64,000 bases of DNA from Rhabditoides inermis (Eukaryota; Nematoda; Chromadorea; Rhabditida; Rhabditidae): NCBI GenBank assembly GCA_963966185.1, contig CAWZYM010000215.1, positions 173,501 through 237,500 on the forward strand, written 5' to 3'. Below, one piece after another: positions 1 to 10,502 of the stretch. How positions within the stretch are numbered: position 1 is the stretch's first letter; every line of letters starts with the position of its first letter. The notes beneath the pieces were generated by a model. That model was not told where the DNA came from. It saw only the letters and a program-made list of their open reading frames with translations, and searched no databases. A program made the translations under genes and the position numbers.

Positions 1-2
1 AG

Positions 3-705
3 ATGCTACTTCCCTCACCGGACGCGCTGCTCAAGATGATCGTCTCGTTGTTCAACCGCTGTTTGGAGGGAGGAGAAGTGGCGGAAGGAATGGCCGACTC
101 GATCATCTCTCTTCTCTTCAAGAAGGGCGACAGTCAAGACATCGGCAACTACCGACCCGTGGCTGTCTCTTCTACGATCCTGAAGCTGCTTGTCAAGTGC
201 ATACTCGCACGAACATAGAAGACCCTGGAAGACCATCAACCGCCGGAGCAAGCGGGATTTTGCAAAGGATACTCGTGTGCTGATCAAATCCTTGCCTGCC
301 GAGAGATGATCTACCGTGCGCACCGCTACAACCTACAACTGTACGTTATATTCGTCGACTACAAGAAGGCGTACGACAGTGTGGAGTTCGACGACGCATG
401 GAGCTCATTGGCAGAAGACAAAATGGATGCGAGCTACATACGGCTGATGCAGGCGATCTACTCTACTGGAAAGACGCGAGTGGCACTGCGACATTCGAAG
501 GCTGACATCTCTATCGGAAAAGGAGCTCGGCAAGGCTGCCCCTCTCACCTTACATCTTCAACAGCGTTTTCGCGAAGGTGTACAGGGCATCGGATTTCAA
601 GTACAGCGGCGCCGGCTTTGACATTGACGGAAAGAAGCTGACACACCTCGCCTATGCGGATGACGTGGCTGTCTTCGCGAAATCTGCGTTGGCGGCAGAA
701 AGGTC
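3..705 (+). mobile_element. Broken non-LTR retrotransposon, RT N-terminal part
   Basis: Plus-strand frames read as the fingers/palm part of a LINE-type reverse transcriptase: NYRPVAVSS near 150-175, an FVDYKKAYDSV stretch near 350-380 (palm motif A region), GARQGCP near 525-543 and a YADD-type catalytic motif near 653-665. An in-frame stop after the ILART stretch (about 218) and a frame change near 545-580 break the frame, so it is a dead copy. The 5' part, including any endonuclease, lies outside the window or is lost. The copy stops near 705, where sequence of opposite polarity begins. Confidence 0.85.
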
Positions 706-1057
706 GTCCAGTCTTCTTGGGGGTCCAAGTGACTGTAGCCTTTGCCCATCGATGGCCGTCTGCATTGTAGAGTCGTTCCGTGAACTCCCATTTCCGGTGT
801 CGTACTTCTTGCAGAACGTCTCGTAGCCGAGTGATCTGCCGAATAGTGCTGTTCCGGATCCGGTCGCGTAGGGTGACTCCCAGCATCTGGCGCTCCATCT
901 TCCGCTGCGCAGTCCGTAGTCGCATGAGTTCGTTTTGGGGGAGACTCCATGTCTCACATCCGTAAGTGTCAGGTAAATGAGGATAGTTATGCAAAGAGTA
1001 CATTCGCTTCAGATTGATAACTTGAACGCCATGGTGGGTTCTCGACTGACGGAGCAC
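690..1057 (-). mobile_element. Inverted RT C-terminal fragment
   Basis: On the minus strand this reads as the thumb and C-terminal part of the same kind of LINE polymerase: YGCETWSL near 960-930, then a RTAQRKMERQMLG stretch near 890, then a Trp/Arg-rich tail. It abuts the plus-strand RT fragment tail to tail, so the element was inverted at about 700. The order is forward N-terminal part then inverted C-terminal part, which is not the usual twin-priming order. Confidence 0.75.
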
Positions 1058-1209
1058 ATTGTGGGCAAGCTGGACGCTTTCGGTGTGAAAAAAAGTTTAT
1101 GAAGAAGGCTCTCTCTGCCCCCGCTTGGTCTATCCGCCGCAGTGTTGGCGCTTGGGCAACGTGGTCAGCGGATAGCGAGCTTGCTGCACTCACAGCCGAC
1201 TACAAAAGA

Positions 1210-1210
<1 letters not shown>

Positions 1211-1273
<63 letters not shown>

Positions 1274-1300
1274 TCTTTTGAAAAGTACATATATATATAT
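1211..1300. repeat. (TA)n microsatellite
   Basis: About 31 TA dinucleotides between 1212 and 1274, flanked by matching gagaatat/atattctc ends, followed by a shorter TA run at 1289-1300. It separates two retrotransposon fragments. Confidence 0.97.
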
Positions 1301-2340
1301 TCTAGTGCTCACCTTCGTCGACTTCGAAAAGGCGTTCGACCGGCTCGACCACGGATTTCTTCTACGTGCTCTTGAGATGCTCAACGTCGAGGAGGGATAC
1401 CTGGCTGCGCTATCGGACTGCTACGACAACAACCAGCTACTTCTGAAGCTCTTCTAAAACAAGCTGAAGATCCCTGTGCGATGCGGAGTGAAGCAAGGAG
1501 ACACTGTCTCCCCAGTGCTCTTCACTGCTGCGCTGGAAGTCGTCTTCCGCCAACTCGACTGGAGTGACTACGGCCTTCGAGTGGACGGAGAGAAGCTGAA
1601 CCATCTGCGCTTCGCTGACGACATCGTGCTGATCACCGAGACTACGGCAGATGCTGAACGGATGCTGAACGAGCTGAACACGGAGAGCGAGAAGGCCGGG
1701 CTGCGCATCAACATCGGCAAGACGCAGTTCATCCGAAACGAGCAGGCTGCCGCTGGGACTATCCATCTTTCCGGCCAGGCAATCGAAGAGGTGGAGGAGT
1801 ACATTTACCTCGGACGGGCCATAAACGCAAAGAACACCCTCACTTCGGAGCTGGCAAGGAGAACGAGAGCAGGATGGGCGGCATTTGGCAACATCAAGGA
1901 GACTGGGCACGCTGAACGACAAACACCTCAAGGCGAACCTCTTCAACACGTGCGTGCTCCCCGCACTGTGTTACGGCTCGGAGACGTGGGCCTACACTAC
2001 CACCACGCTCGGTCGCATCCAGACCGCACACCGCGCAATGGAGCGACAGATGCTAGGATACTCACTCTACCGTCTACCGGCAGCGAGACGAGGGACTGAG
2101 CAGCGAGGACATGCGGGCAAGATCCGCGTTGACCAACCCAACCTCCTACATGGCGCGCAGCAAACATAGATGGGCCGGACACATACAAAGGAGGACGGAC
2201 GGGCGATGGACACGGGCGACTACCGATTGGAGGCCGCGCAACGTCACTCGAGAAACCGGACGGCCGCCAACCCGCTGGGCATATTCTGTCCGCAATAATA
2301 CAAAACTGTTCTATGGGCGCAGGAACGACTACAAGCAGTA
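1300..2340 (+). mobile_element. Second LINE RT fragment, frameshifted
   Basis: A second plus-strand reverse transcriptase copy: FVDFEKAFDRLDHGF near 1311-1355 (motif A), GVKQGDTVSPVLF near 1485-1525, and the catalytic RFADDIVLI near 1608-1634. The frame moves near 1900, after which LPALCYGSETWAYTT and RAMERQMLG follow, and moves again near 2110 into a KHRWAGHIQRR / GRPPTRW tail. The fused frame 1476-2099 is therefore not one real protein. At least two frameshifts and one early stop show the copy is inactive. Start and end of the element are not defined. Confidence 0.85.
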
Positions 2341-2593
2341 GGCAACTGCAGCTCGGGATCGTTCACTGTGGCGAAAGATGGGCTCCGCGCTTGCAAGCTG
2401 AAGGAGCATTCAAGTATTCAAGTAAGTATATATATATATATATTGAAAAAATACATTACTGTTTGCACATGGGTCAGTAATTGCGGATGCCAACAACAGT
2501 AACAGTGAAATATACTTTATTATTACCAAAATCATACATGAGAGGTGTTTATGTGAATTTACAAAACAGCTTTTTCCAAACAAATAACAAACA

Positions 2594-3164
2594 TCAGAAC
2601 GTGTTGCACGCGTCTTCCTCACAGCAGCAGCTTTTCATGGGGAGTTGTATGTTAGGAAAGATGGGATAAAAAATCTCCGTGCATTCGTCAGAGGACTGCA
2701 AAGAAAAGTGAATGTTTTCAAAACAGAATCGTCATTAGCTTTTTTTCGAAAATGTTCATGATTAATAAACAAATCTACTTGACATCTGGGAAAAAACGTT
2801 GTGGTGTTCTGGTGTGTATGGATGACGTTCACATACCGAACAGGTGATGTTGCCCGCGTAAGGAAGGCCCTCGCATACGCCACCAACCAGCGCTACCAGA
2901 GGGAAAAGGCCTCAACACATTCACACATCATCTTCATCAACCTCCACTGACAATGGTGCATTCCGTAGAAGACCGAAGAAGGCACTCACTTTCTGCGCGG
3001 ACGCACTTGCTGCCCGGTGGGCAGTCGATGAGCGTCTTCTGGTCGATGTAGTGACCTAATATGGTTCCGTGCATGCCCGAGTAGCACCGCAGAGCAAAAG
3101 AGACAGGGAAGAGAAGGAGGAGGAGGAGGAGGAGGAGGAGGAGAGTGCTCGAACCACGGAACAT
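2594..3164 (-). CDS. Secreted Ly6-type ten-cysteine protein A
   Basis: Three exons: 2990-3164, 2837-2892 and 2594-2695, joined at GTGAGT/TAG and GTATGT/CAG with matching phases, giving 110 aa. The N-terminus is a Leu-rich signal peptide (poly-Leu from a run of GAG/CTC repeats) ending near FALRCY. The mature part has ten Cys with the C-terminal CCC-x4-CN signature, typical of Ly6/uPAR three-finger domains. The frame stops four residues after CN, with no hydrophobic tail, so the product is predicted to be secreted, unlike its GPI-type neighbours C and D. Function within the family is unknown. Confidence 0.85.
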
Positions 3165-3339
3165 CTGACTGCTGATCGCTGTTACAGTTACACGTTAAAC
3201 ACATTACAGTCTGCTTTATAAATGATTCAAAGAAGTGGAAAACGGTTTATTTTCATACATATTAAGCGTTGTATAATCTCTTTATCTCGGCACGTTTCGT
3301 GTTGTAGTACGAGTACTTGTGTACTTTTGACATTCGTAC

Positions 3340-3400
3340 TCATAACAACCAGGCAGACAGTGATATCACGCCTATCAGACTGATCACTGATTGCTGATGA
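3340..3400 (-). pseudogene. Relic last exon of a GPI-type Ly6 paralogue
   Basis: The minus strand reads SLIGVISLSAWLL then stop, closely matching the SRIGVIMITLLAWLL tail that ends gene C at 5222. Flanking 3' sequence (3240-3340) also matches the region just after gene C (5140-5222). Upstream of 3400 no Ly6 domain exon is visible; unrelated sequence follows. It is thus the stump of a gene that once sat behind A as C sits behind B, so the unit A-A' parallels B-C. Confidence 0.65.
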
Positions 3401-4090
3401 ATTCGAGACTTTTGCCGCGCGTTCATTTCACGCGGCGCGATTTCGGGAAAAGCGTGGCGTGATGGAATGACGGCCACACGCCGAGACAAAATCGCGCGTG
3501 AAACAACGTCGTTGCGCCGTGACCATGCATTAGGTGTGAACGTGCTACGTTCGGAAAACGATTTCCGATTGTAAGTAGTACACAATCTATTTCGGGAGAT
3601 TCCACTAGACTGATTGAGCGAACTTACCAACCTGTCTTCGAGGTGAAATTTGAATAGGCGTGTGCTTAGCGCTAGTTGAATTTGATTGAATAACGACAAG
3701 CTAACTCGCTTTCTTTCACGGCCAAGCAAACTCGTAGTTTGTGCCTATATATTCCGAGACAAAACTTCAAAAAAAAAGCTGATAGTAAAACAAAGAACAT
3801 TGTTATAAATCAAATCAAATATGTAGTAAAACATTGGCGTATTTATACTCTTTCACCGGCAACATGTGTACACAGCCGCTTGCGAAATTATAACAATAAC
3901 AATATGTTTATTCATAGTGCATGTGGGGGTACGCATCGAAATTTATCAAATAAAACACAAAAAGGTACTCGATTAATGGAAACACTAATGAAATATTGTA
4001 AAATTACAACAGCAGTAAAATAAATTTTATTAATAACAAAACAATGTATCATAAATGTGTGTGCACAATATAACTTTTCCAGAACAAATA
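3401..4090. other. Gene-free stretch
   Basis: No supported exon. 3410-3560 is GC-richer and unlike the A/C paralogues, so it may be an insertion that removed the body of the 3340-3400 relic. The remainder is AT-rich spacer. Confidence 0.6.
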
Positions 4091-5046
4091 TCAGAACGTG
4101 TTGCACCCGTCTTCTTCACAGCAGCAGCTTTTCATGGGAAGTTTGATGTCAGCCGTGATTGGATAAGAAATCTCCACGCATTCGTTGGAGGACTGAAAAG
4201 AGTGTGATTTTTCTCGAAACTGAATTGTACCTAGCCAAAACAATTTCATCAGTGTTTGTTATTAGAAAACCAATCTACTAGACATCTGAGAAAAAAACGT
4301 TGTTATGTAATGCGTAATTACCGGACAGGTGATGTTGCCCATGTATGGAATGCCCTCGCAGCCGCCGCCAGCAAGGACCGCCATCGGAAGAGTACCTCAA
4401 AAACACACTTTTGCTATTACAGTACTCTATATATCAATGTCTGTTAGTCTAAAAAAAACACTGCTCAAAAAAAGAAGACACTCACTCTCGACGTGGAAGC
4501 ACTTGCTGCCTGGGGGGCAGTCGATGAGCATCTTCTGGTCGATGTCGTGTCCCATCACCTGTCCGTGGATGCCCGCATAGCTAGGGATGTCAAGGGGAAT
4601 TTTCAAGTGTTACGGGTATGTGCTTACTGTATATCAAAATGAAGTAAATTATATGTAGTTTTGAAATAGTATCATTCTAATTGGTTGTTTTTTTTCATTT
4701 CCGCGTTACGCGCATCGAAAGCGCGCGGTTTGAGGGCGCGCGCGGCACACAACTTCACAGAGAAAGGCTAAGCCACGCCCCTTTTTGACGTCATTTTCAT
4801 AGGATCAAATCAATTTTTGTCAAAAATAATAGGTTATGACACGGTCCAGCGCCAAAAGGAAGGCACTACTAGATACAACTTTTTACGACGCGTCGAATGG
4901 TGTATTCCGTTTGGCGCGGGAAGATGCCGCATATTTGTGCCATCAAAGCTCCGCCCACTTGACATCCCTACATAGCAGCGGAGGCAGAGAGAGACAGGCA
5001 GGAGGAGGAGGAGGAGGGGAAGGCTTCGCGAGAAACTGCGGAACAT
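4091..5046 (-). pseudogene. Ly6-type paralogue B, interrupted by an element
   Basis: Close paralogue of gene A. Exon 3 is 4091-4192 (ends CCCEEDGCNTF, stop), exon 2 is 4322-4395, and exon 1 is split: signal peptide part 4971-5046 (ending PVSLCLRCY) and domain part 4486-4581 (GIHGQVMGHDIDQK onward). The 389-bp insertion 4582-4970 lies between the codons after the first Cys-Tyr. Reading through the insertion gives a stop after about 45 residues, so the copy as it stands cannot make the domain unless the insert is spliced out. The other exons are intact, which suggests a recent event. Confidence 0.8.
4582..4970. mobile_element. MITE-like insertion with 13-bp TIRs and 6-bp TSD
   Basis: Perfect 13-bp terminal inverted repeats: TAGGGATGTCAAG at 4582-4594 and its complement at 4958-4970. 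The flanks are identical hexamers CATAGC at 4576-4581 and 4971-4976, read as a target site duplication. No coding capacity. The terminal sequence and TSD length do not let me assign a transposase superfamily. Confidence 0.85.
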
Positions 5047-5221
5047 CTGACTGCTGTTGCTGTCCCTTCATTGAGCATTTACATTACTCTATAAATGAAT
5101 CAACGAGAAGTATAAAAAACGGGTTTATTTACAGACATGTTGTGCGGTGTATAATCTCACTATCTGAGGGGCGACGCTTTTTGTGTTGTAGTGTGTGTTT
5201 GTATACAGTAGACAGTCGTAC

Positions 5222-5665
5222 TCATAACAACCACGCGAGCAGTGTTATCATTATCACTCCTATCCGACTGTTAGCTGAGGAGGCATTGCAGTCATCGGCG
5301 GTACAACAACAGACTGTGTAGTGAGTGGTCTTCTCACAGCGGCTGCCGATACTCTACAATTGCTATTGATACAATCAATAAGATATCCATGCCTCACCTT
5401 GCAGTTTGCGATGAACACAGAAGCATCTTCACAATATTTCATAATCACGTAGTTAGCCCCGCCCACAGTACCGTTGACCTAATATGGAGTGGTTGGGCAA
5501 AATAACATGCAAATTTACCTTCACGCAATATTCACTTTTATCGCTGCAGTCTTTGGAGTTGAATTCAGGGGTGGTTGAATGGTTTGACTGCATTCCAGCG
5601 AAACATTTCAGAGAGAATACATTAGAAAGAAGAGTTAGTAGGGTAAAAACAATAATTTGCAGCAT
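5222..5665 (-). CDS. Ly6-type GPI-anchor candidate C
   Basis: Three in-phase exons (5519-5665, 5398-5478, 5222-5353) encode 119 aa. Signal peptide MLQIIVFTLLTLLSNVFS, then LKCFAGMQ, internal Cys pairs and the terminal CCCTADDCN. After CN come about 20 residues ending in the hydrophobic GVIMITLLAWLL, the layout of a GPI-attachment signal. Predicted role: cell-surface Ly6/three-finger protein; partner unknown. The start codon lies 15 bases after an AATAC stretch with no close acceptor, so the 5' end is less sure than the domain. Confidence 0.85.
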
Positions 5666-6038
5666 GCCAGAGTATGGTATTGAAATCGAAAAAAACCGCA
5701 GCTGCTACTAGAATGGAAATGGAGTAGTCAAAATTGTGTGACGCGCCCAGTTTGAATCACCATAGAAACTAGTAAGAAATATAGAACTGTGATCTCAATT
5801 AGGTTTTGACGACCAGCTACGGCCGAAAAAAGCTTATGAAATTGAAATGGTGGTAATTGAGGTAGCAAAGAGATCAATGCACGTCGTAAGTGTTCAATGA
5901 CCGCTGTGTGCAATATGTAGTGGTCAATGTTTCATCGATGTAAATGTTTATCATTGTGCAATGTACAAGGTAAATAGAGCAAATATCGACATAGCTCTTG
6001 AAAGAGGGTACATATGGTAGCATACATAGTTAGAGCAT
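5666..6038. other. Spacer between Ly6-type genes
   Basis: No exon or repeat recognised; probably the promoter of C and 3' flank of D. Confidence 0.6.
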
Positions 6039-6779
6039 CTACAGTAGGTACTTGACGAAGAAGCTCATGGGAATGAGTGCGAGTGGAGCGTAGGTGGCTG
6101 CGGGATTGCACAGACTGCCCTTGCAGCAACACGCCGTGTACGTGCCGTCCTTGGATAGCGTACAGCCTTCACCCTGCAAAGTGGGATGTGTGATTCACCG
6201 ATGTTACTATCAAATAGTGGCAAAAGTTACAGATCTCAGACTCGAAAGCATATATACATATATGTGTCTGTATCTGTGAGGATATGGTTACTATTTTAGA
6301 AACAATTATTTCAAAGCGTCTTCGAAACATTTTGTTTGACCACGTTTTGAAGGCGTTTCGAAATCGTTGGCTGGGCAAATTTGAAGAAATCCACTACCAC
6401 CAAAATTGTTTGTGCCCGGAGAAAAGTGTTGAAATAGTGAAACTTTGAAAATGACTGAAAACTCTCGATATAGTTTGTACATCGCAATGAGTCACAAGTA
6501 AGTTGGTATGTCATAGTGAGTGAATGATGCATGGCACCTCATTCGGGCGCCGATTTTTGTGCGCGGCCCCGGTTAATCGTCCTGCTAAAACTAGAATGGA
6601 TTCAAAAACGGTTCGCGATTCCGCTTTCGTATTATGAAACTGTCCCTTCAAGTGTTTCACTTGAATGAACAATGCACTCACCGCACAGACGGGTATCTGA
6701 ATGCCCATGTAGCTGCCGCCAGCGCAGCCTCGGAACTCGCCATGTGCACCCAGGAACGAGCCGTTCGCCTGAGAAGACA

Positions 6780-6814
<35 letters not shown>

Positions 6815-7332
6815 TCTATCGTCAGTTCAGTTTCTTCCCATACTCACTACAAACAGTATCGATATGCGAAAAGTAGTGAGAAAAACTCAATTACTCAATA
6901 CTCTCCTCTTCTCTTCTTGCCTCGGCTATGCTTGATCACTCTCGCGCATTGTGTCACAAGGCAATACCATATCAGGAAACGCGTATCTGATGACGTCACA
7001 CTGGCTAGATTACTGTATCATCACGTGGGTCGTGGATGATTCCACTTGAAGGTCTACCTTGACACAGTACTGTATGCCGGCAGCGCAGTCGTTCGGACTG
7101 CCCATGTCCACGCTCTTGTTGTTCATGGTGCCCTGCGAATGGTTTGACTTTACTATATTTAGTAACATCAAATCACAAAACTGGGTTTTCGAGGAAAAGA
7201 GAGGGAGAGAGAGAGAGAAAGGGAGAGAGAGAGAGAGAGAGAGATAGAGAGAGATGTGCTCACCTTCACTCCTTCCATACATTCCAGCCCTACGGCAACT
7301 CCGACGAGAGCTAGCACTAGAACGGCTTTCAT
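6039..7332 (-). CDS. Ly6-type GPI-anchor candidate D
   Basis: Four exons, 7264-7332, 7058-7132, 6682-6768 and 6039-6173, all phase 0, 121 aa. Signal peptide MKAVLVLALVGVAVG, first Cys at LECMEG, ten Cys in total, ending TACCCKGSLCN. The tail ALIPMSFFVKYLL is moderately hydrophobic and suits a GPI signal. It has one intron more than A-C. Introns hold (CT)n tracts (6780-6814, 7199-7254). A diverged copy of the palindromic TTCGAAAC element may lie at 6305-6365 in intron 3. Confidence 0.85.
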
Positions 7333-8041
7333 GGCGAGAATGTCGATTGATTGGAAGCGAATGACTAGTGCGAGGGCTTATATCAAGGTTGTTTGCGAGT
7401 GAGAGGAATTTGATCATTGATAAGAGCGTGATTTTTATCGTACTCGTGTTCTACCTAGAGTACAGAGCGGAAACGTCAACTAACAATGGATGATGATGTC
7501 ATATTGCGATTCAGAGAGTATACTGTATACACACATCCGTTTTTTTTCCAACAGTGTACACAATTCGAACATACTCGTATATATCACAAAATTAGCGAAA
7601 TACGCATTGGATAACTGAAGCTTCATCGCAATCATCTGACAAAGGGAATTTGTGATCCAGTTTGTGATCTATGCTCACACAGCTATTCCTAAAGGCTAGA
7701 GCCTAGGCCCTAGAGGGCACGCTTCCAAGAAAATGAAGGATTCAAATTCAATTTTGCATATATCATTTTTTTGTCATAACAGCATAACTCATAACGAGTT
7801 CGCTCAAGATCATTTCTCCCTACCTCGCTCCATCAACCGGTCAGTTTCTGTGCGAATGTCCATACCATTCCCGTTACGACACCACGTTACGACATAACTT
7901 TACTACTGTACAAGTAAACAAACGTACTAGTAATAGAATATTCTAGCCTTCTAGGCTTCATTGTACAGCTTTTCAAAGCCTAGTGTGAACCGCACAATTA
8001 CCTTATCGATAATCAATCGATAATCAATCAATACATCAGGC
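7333..8041. other. Gene-free stretch
   Basis: No exon, tRNA or repeat family recognised; AT-rich with a few short palindromes (for example CTAG-rich 7690-7715). Confidence 0.55.
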
Positions 8042-8269
8042 ATGCACCCACCCCGCCGGCACGCGTGGTTCTCGCTGCTCCTCTTCCTCATTGTTCTCAT
8101 CGTCATAGCGGTCGCCATAGCCGGACAGCCGGTTTGTTTGTTTGTTTACTTGTTTGTTTACTATTTGCTTGTTTGTTTATTTGTTTATCCATTTCAGCAT
8201 CCCTACAAGGACAACTCTGAGACGGAAAAGGTGCTGCGGCCAACACGCAGCCGAGTCATCAACATGTAG
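8042..8269 (+). CDS. Very small single-pass membrane protein
   Basis: Exon 1 8042-8131 and exon 2 8198-8269, joined across a 66-nt intron (GTTTGT...TTTCAG) made mostly of GTTT repeats. Product is 53 aa: basic start MHPPRRHAW, one strong hydrophobic segment (about residues 10-27), then a polar tail ending RSRVINM. This is the layout of a small tail- or signal-anchored protein. Not recognised. Reading through the intron also stays open (75 aa) but would add a low-complexity Phe/Tyr/Leu/Val stretch. Confidence 0.55.
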   Translation: MHPPRRHAWFSLLLFLIVLIVIAVAIAGQPVCLFVYLFVYYLLVCLFVYPFQHPYKDNSETEKVLRPTRSRVINM

Positions 8270-8520
8270 ATGTTGTTTATTTTATTTTGTTTATTATTTA
8301 TGTACAGATAATGTTGATAAATATGTACACAAGTAATTTGGGAAACGAGGCAAATGTAAAGTTGAAAGTTTCGAGAGATTACTCAGAGGGTCGAAGGAAG
8401 ACTGTTGTTGGGGCAAAGGGAAAAAGAAAAAAATCAAGGAGAGGGAAAAAGAGGGTTGAAGAAAGACCTGTCGTTGGGGCAGGGTGATAAAGAAAAAAGA
8501 GAGGGGGAAGTGGGAAGAGA

Positions 8521-8814
8521 TTAGTTGACGGCGTCTTCATACTCGAACAGCTTGGCGTTTTCCCGGTAGAACACCCGCGGGTCTCTCGGCTGACCGCAGC
8601 GTATCTGCAAGAAGTGGTAGTGGTTCACTTCAGTTTCTCCAGTATTTATATTTGCCATCTTTGCCATGTCAATACTGTTCTAGGTGACTAGTGCTCTTCG
8701 ACTCTGCGTTGTTATTTCGTAGTATCTAACGCGAAAACGGAAATTCCTATCACCTCGAAGTGAATGGTGGTCTCGAGACAGCTGCCAGAGCGCCACAGGA
8801 ACCTGCAGTTGTCG

Positions 8815-8865
<51 letters not shown>

Positions 8866-9636
8866 TTGTCCGCGCACCAATCGTGCCGTCTCCTCTCGAT
8901 GTTGTAGGTGTAGAACATGTTGCATTGATGGTTCCACTGGGGCTTCTTGTATAGCAGAGTTGTCTCATCCGACACCTCACATCCGACGCGACAGTACACA
9001 CGAGTCTCGTTCTTCTGAAACAGATAACTCCATTCAAAATGAGTGTGTATGAGTGTCCCTCTTTGTCTATTGTTCGCATTCACACACAAAAACATTATCG
9101 AAACTGACACTGTCGACTTCGTCGAAGCACTCCGGGTTGAGTTCGGCGGTGTGACCCTGAAATAAGCATGTGAGAGTTGACGACTAGAATATCACTAGAA
9201 TAATCGTCTTGGATGGCTGAACAGAATGAGATTGTTCCGCACGCGGAGCATCTCACTAGGTAAGGTACCCTAACACCGTAGTGTGTGCGACCAGATCACC
9301 CAGCCAACAGCTTGTTTCGGAATAAGGCTGACAAAAATGAATTTCAAAATGTCTTGTACCTGCTGTCGCAACGAGCATCGCGTGATGTTCCCGAACTGAT
9401 GCTCGCACGAGAGGGAACGGGTGCCTGGACAATTTTATAGTTTTTACAACTCTTTATTGTTACGACACAAATGTGTTCCGTAATTGAAAAGTCAATGGTG
9501 CTTTTAGGAGTTATCAGAAACGTACTTTTTCAAACGTATCGATTTTAAAAACGTATCACAACTCACTCCAGAAATAACTCGGTCTCTCTGGCGGCAGGGC
9601 AAAGACAGCTGAAAAGACGAGAAGAAGAGGCCACAT
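8521..9636 (-). CDS. Secreted Cys-rich family protein F
   Basis: Six exons (9567-9636, 9360-9424, 9109-9156, 8878-9014, 8754-8802, 8521-8604) with consistent phases, 150 aa. A TTATTTCAG acceptor sits one base before the ATG, suggesting trans-splicing. Signal peptide MWPLLLVFSAVFA, then eight Cys. Shared motifs with G and H: SLSC near the start, a C-x3-C pair (VYCRVGCEV), QCNMFYTYN, then W-x2-W...SCLE and a last IRC. The C-terminus continues with an acidic tail. Family not recognised. An intron carries a 45-bp (GA)n tract at 8818-8862. Confidence 0.8.
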
Positions 9637-10054
9637 ACTGAAATAAGCATTGTTATGTAAATTAGTGCAACAAAGATATGCAAAAAGAAACGCTGATCTG
9701 AGAGCTTTTCTGTAGCTTTATGATAGTCTCACTCTACCAGCGTGATACAGCGAAATGTGAAAAGTGAAAAGAGAGCGCAGGACTTCCTAGGTGGGATAAG
9801 GTGATAAAGATGAAGGATAAGGTGATAAGGATCAGGGATCAGGTGGACGACAATAGCCGGCGGCGCAGCCGGAAAGGGATACACTGATTATATGATTATG
9901 CAATCCGGCTGACGAGTGTAGCATAGTTGATCAGGTTTGGTGTGATGTCATGCCCATGCGCACTGCATATTCACAAGCGTGAGTGGAACCGCATCGCATA
10001 GCGAGAGTTCGCCAGGGGTCGAGGTCATGCTAATTAGTTTATCATCATATCATA
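9637..10054. other. Intergenic spacer
   Basis: No exon seen. 9790-9840 has short GATAAGG repeats. It lies between the start of F and the satellite block. Confidence 0.5.
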
Positions 10055-10502
10055 TCATTTGAGTTTATCATTTCTATGTTTTTGGAAATCCATCAGTTCA
10101 ATTGCTCAATCAAGTCAATCATATCAATTGAGTGTATCATTTATATATTCTTGGAAATCCATCAATGCAATTGCTCAATCAATGAAATCCTATCAATTGA
10201 GTTTATCATTTAATAATATTCATGGAAATCCATCAGTTCAATTGCTCAATCAAGTCAATCATATCAATTGAGTGTATCATTTATATATTCTTGAAAATCC
10301 ATCAATGCAATTGCTCAATCAATTAAATCATATAAATTGAGTTTGTCATTTAAATATATTCATGGAAATCCATCAGTTCAATTGCTCAATCAAGTCAATC
10401 ATATCAATTGAGTGTATCATTTATATATTCTTGGAAATTCATCAATGCAATTGCTCAATCAATTAAATCATATCAATTGAGTTTATCATTTTAATATGTT
10501 CA
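10055..10502. repeat. 70-bp satellite, dimeric 140-bp register
   Basis: About six and a half tandem copies. The core TTGCTCAATC starts at 10102, 10171, 10242, 10311, 10382 and 10451, giving alternating spacings of 69 and 71. Two monomer types alternate (CATCAGTTCAATTG and CATCAATGCAATTG), so the array grew as 140-bp dimers. The last partial unit runs into the final codons of gene G. Confidence 0.95.

Noticed and set aside
3..1057. Twin-priming inversion of a LINE copy
   Set aside because: The order is forward upstream part then inverted downstream part; twin priming yields an inverted upstream part before a forward downstream part.
10059..10271. 70-codon plus-strand frame MSLSFLCFWKS...
   Set aside because: Lies wholly in the 70-bp satellite and repeats with it.
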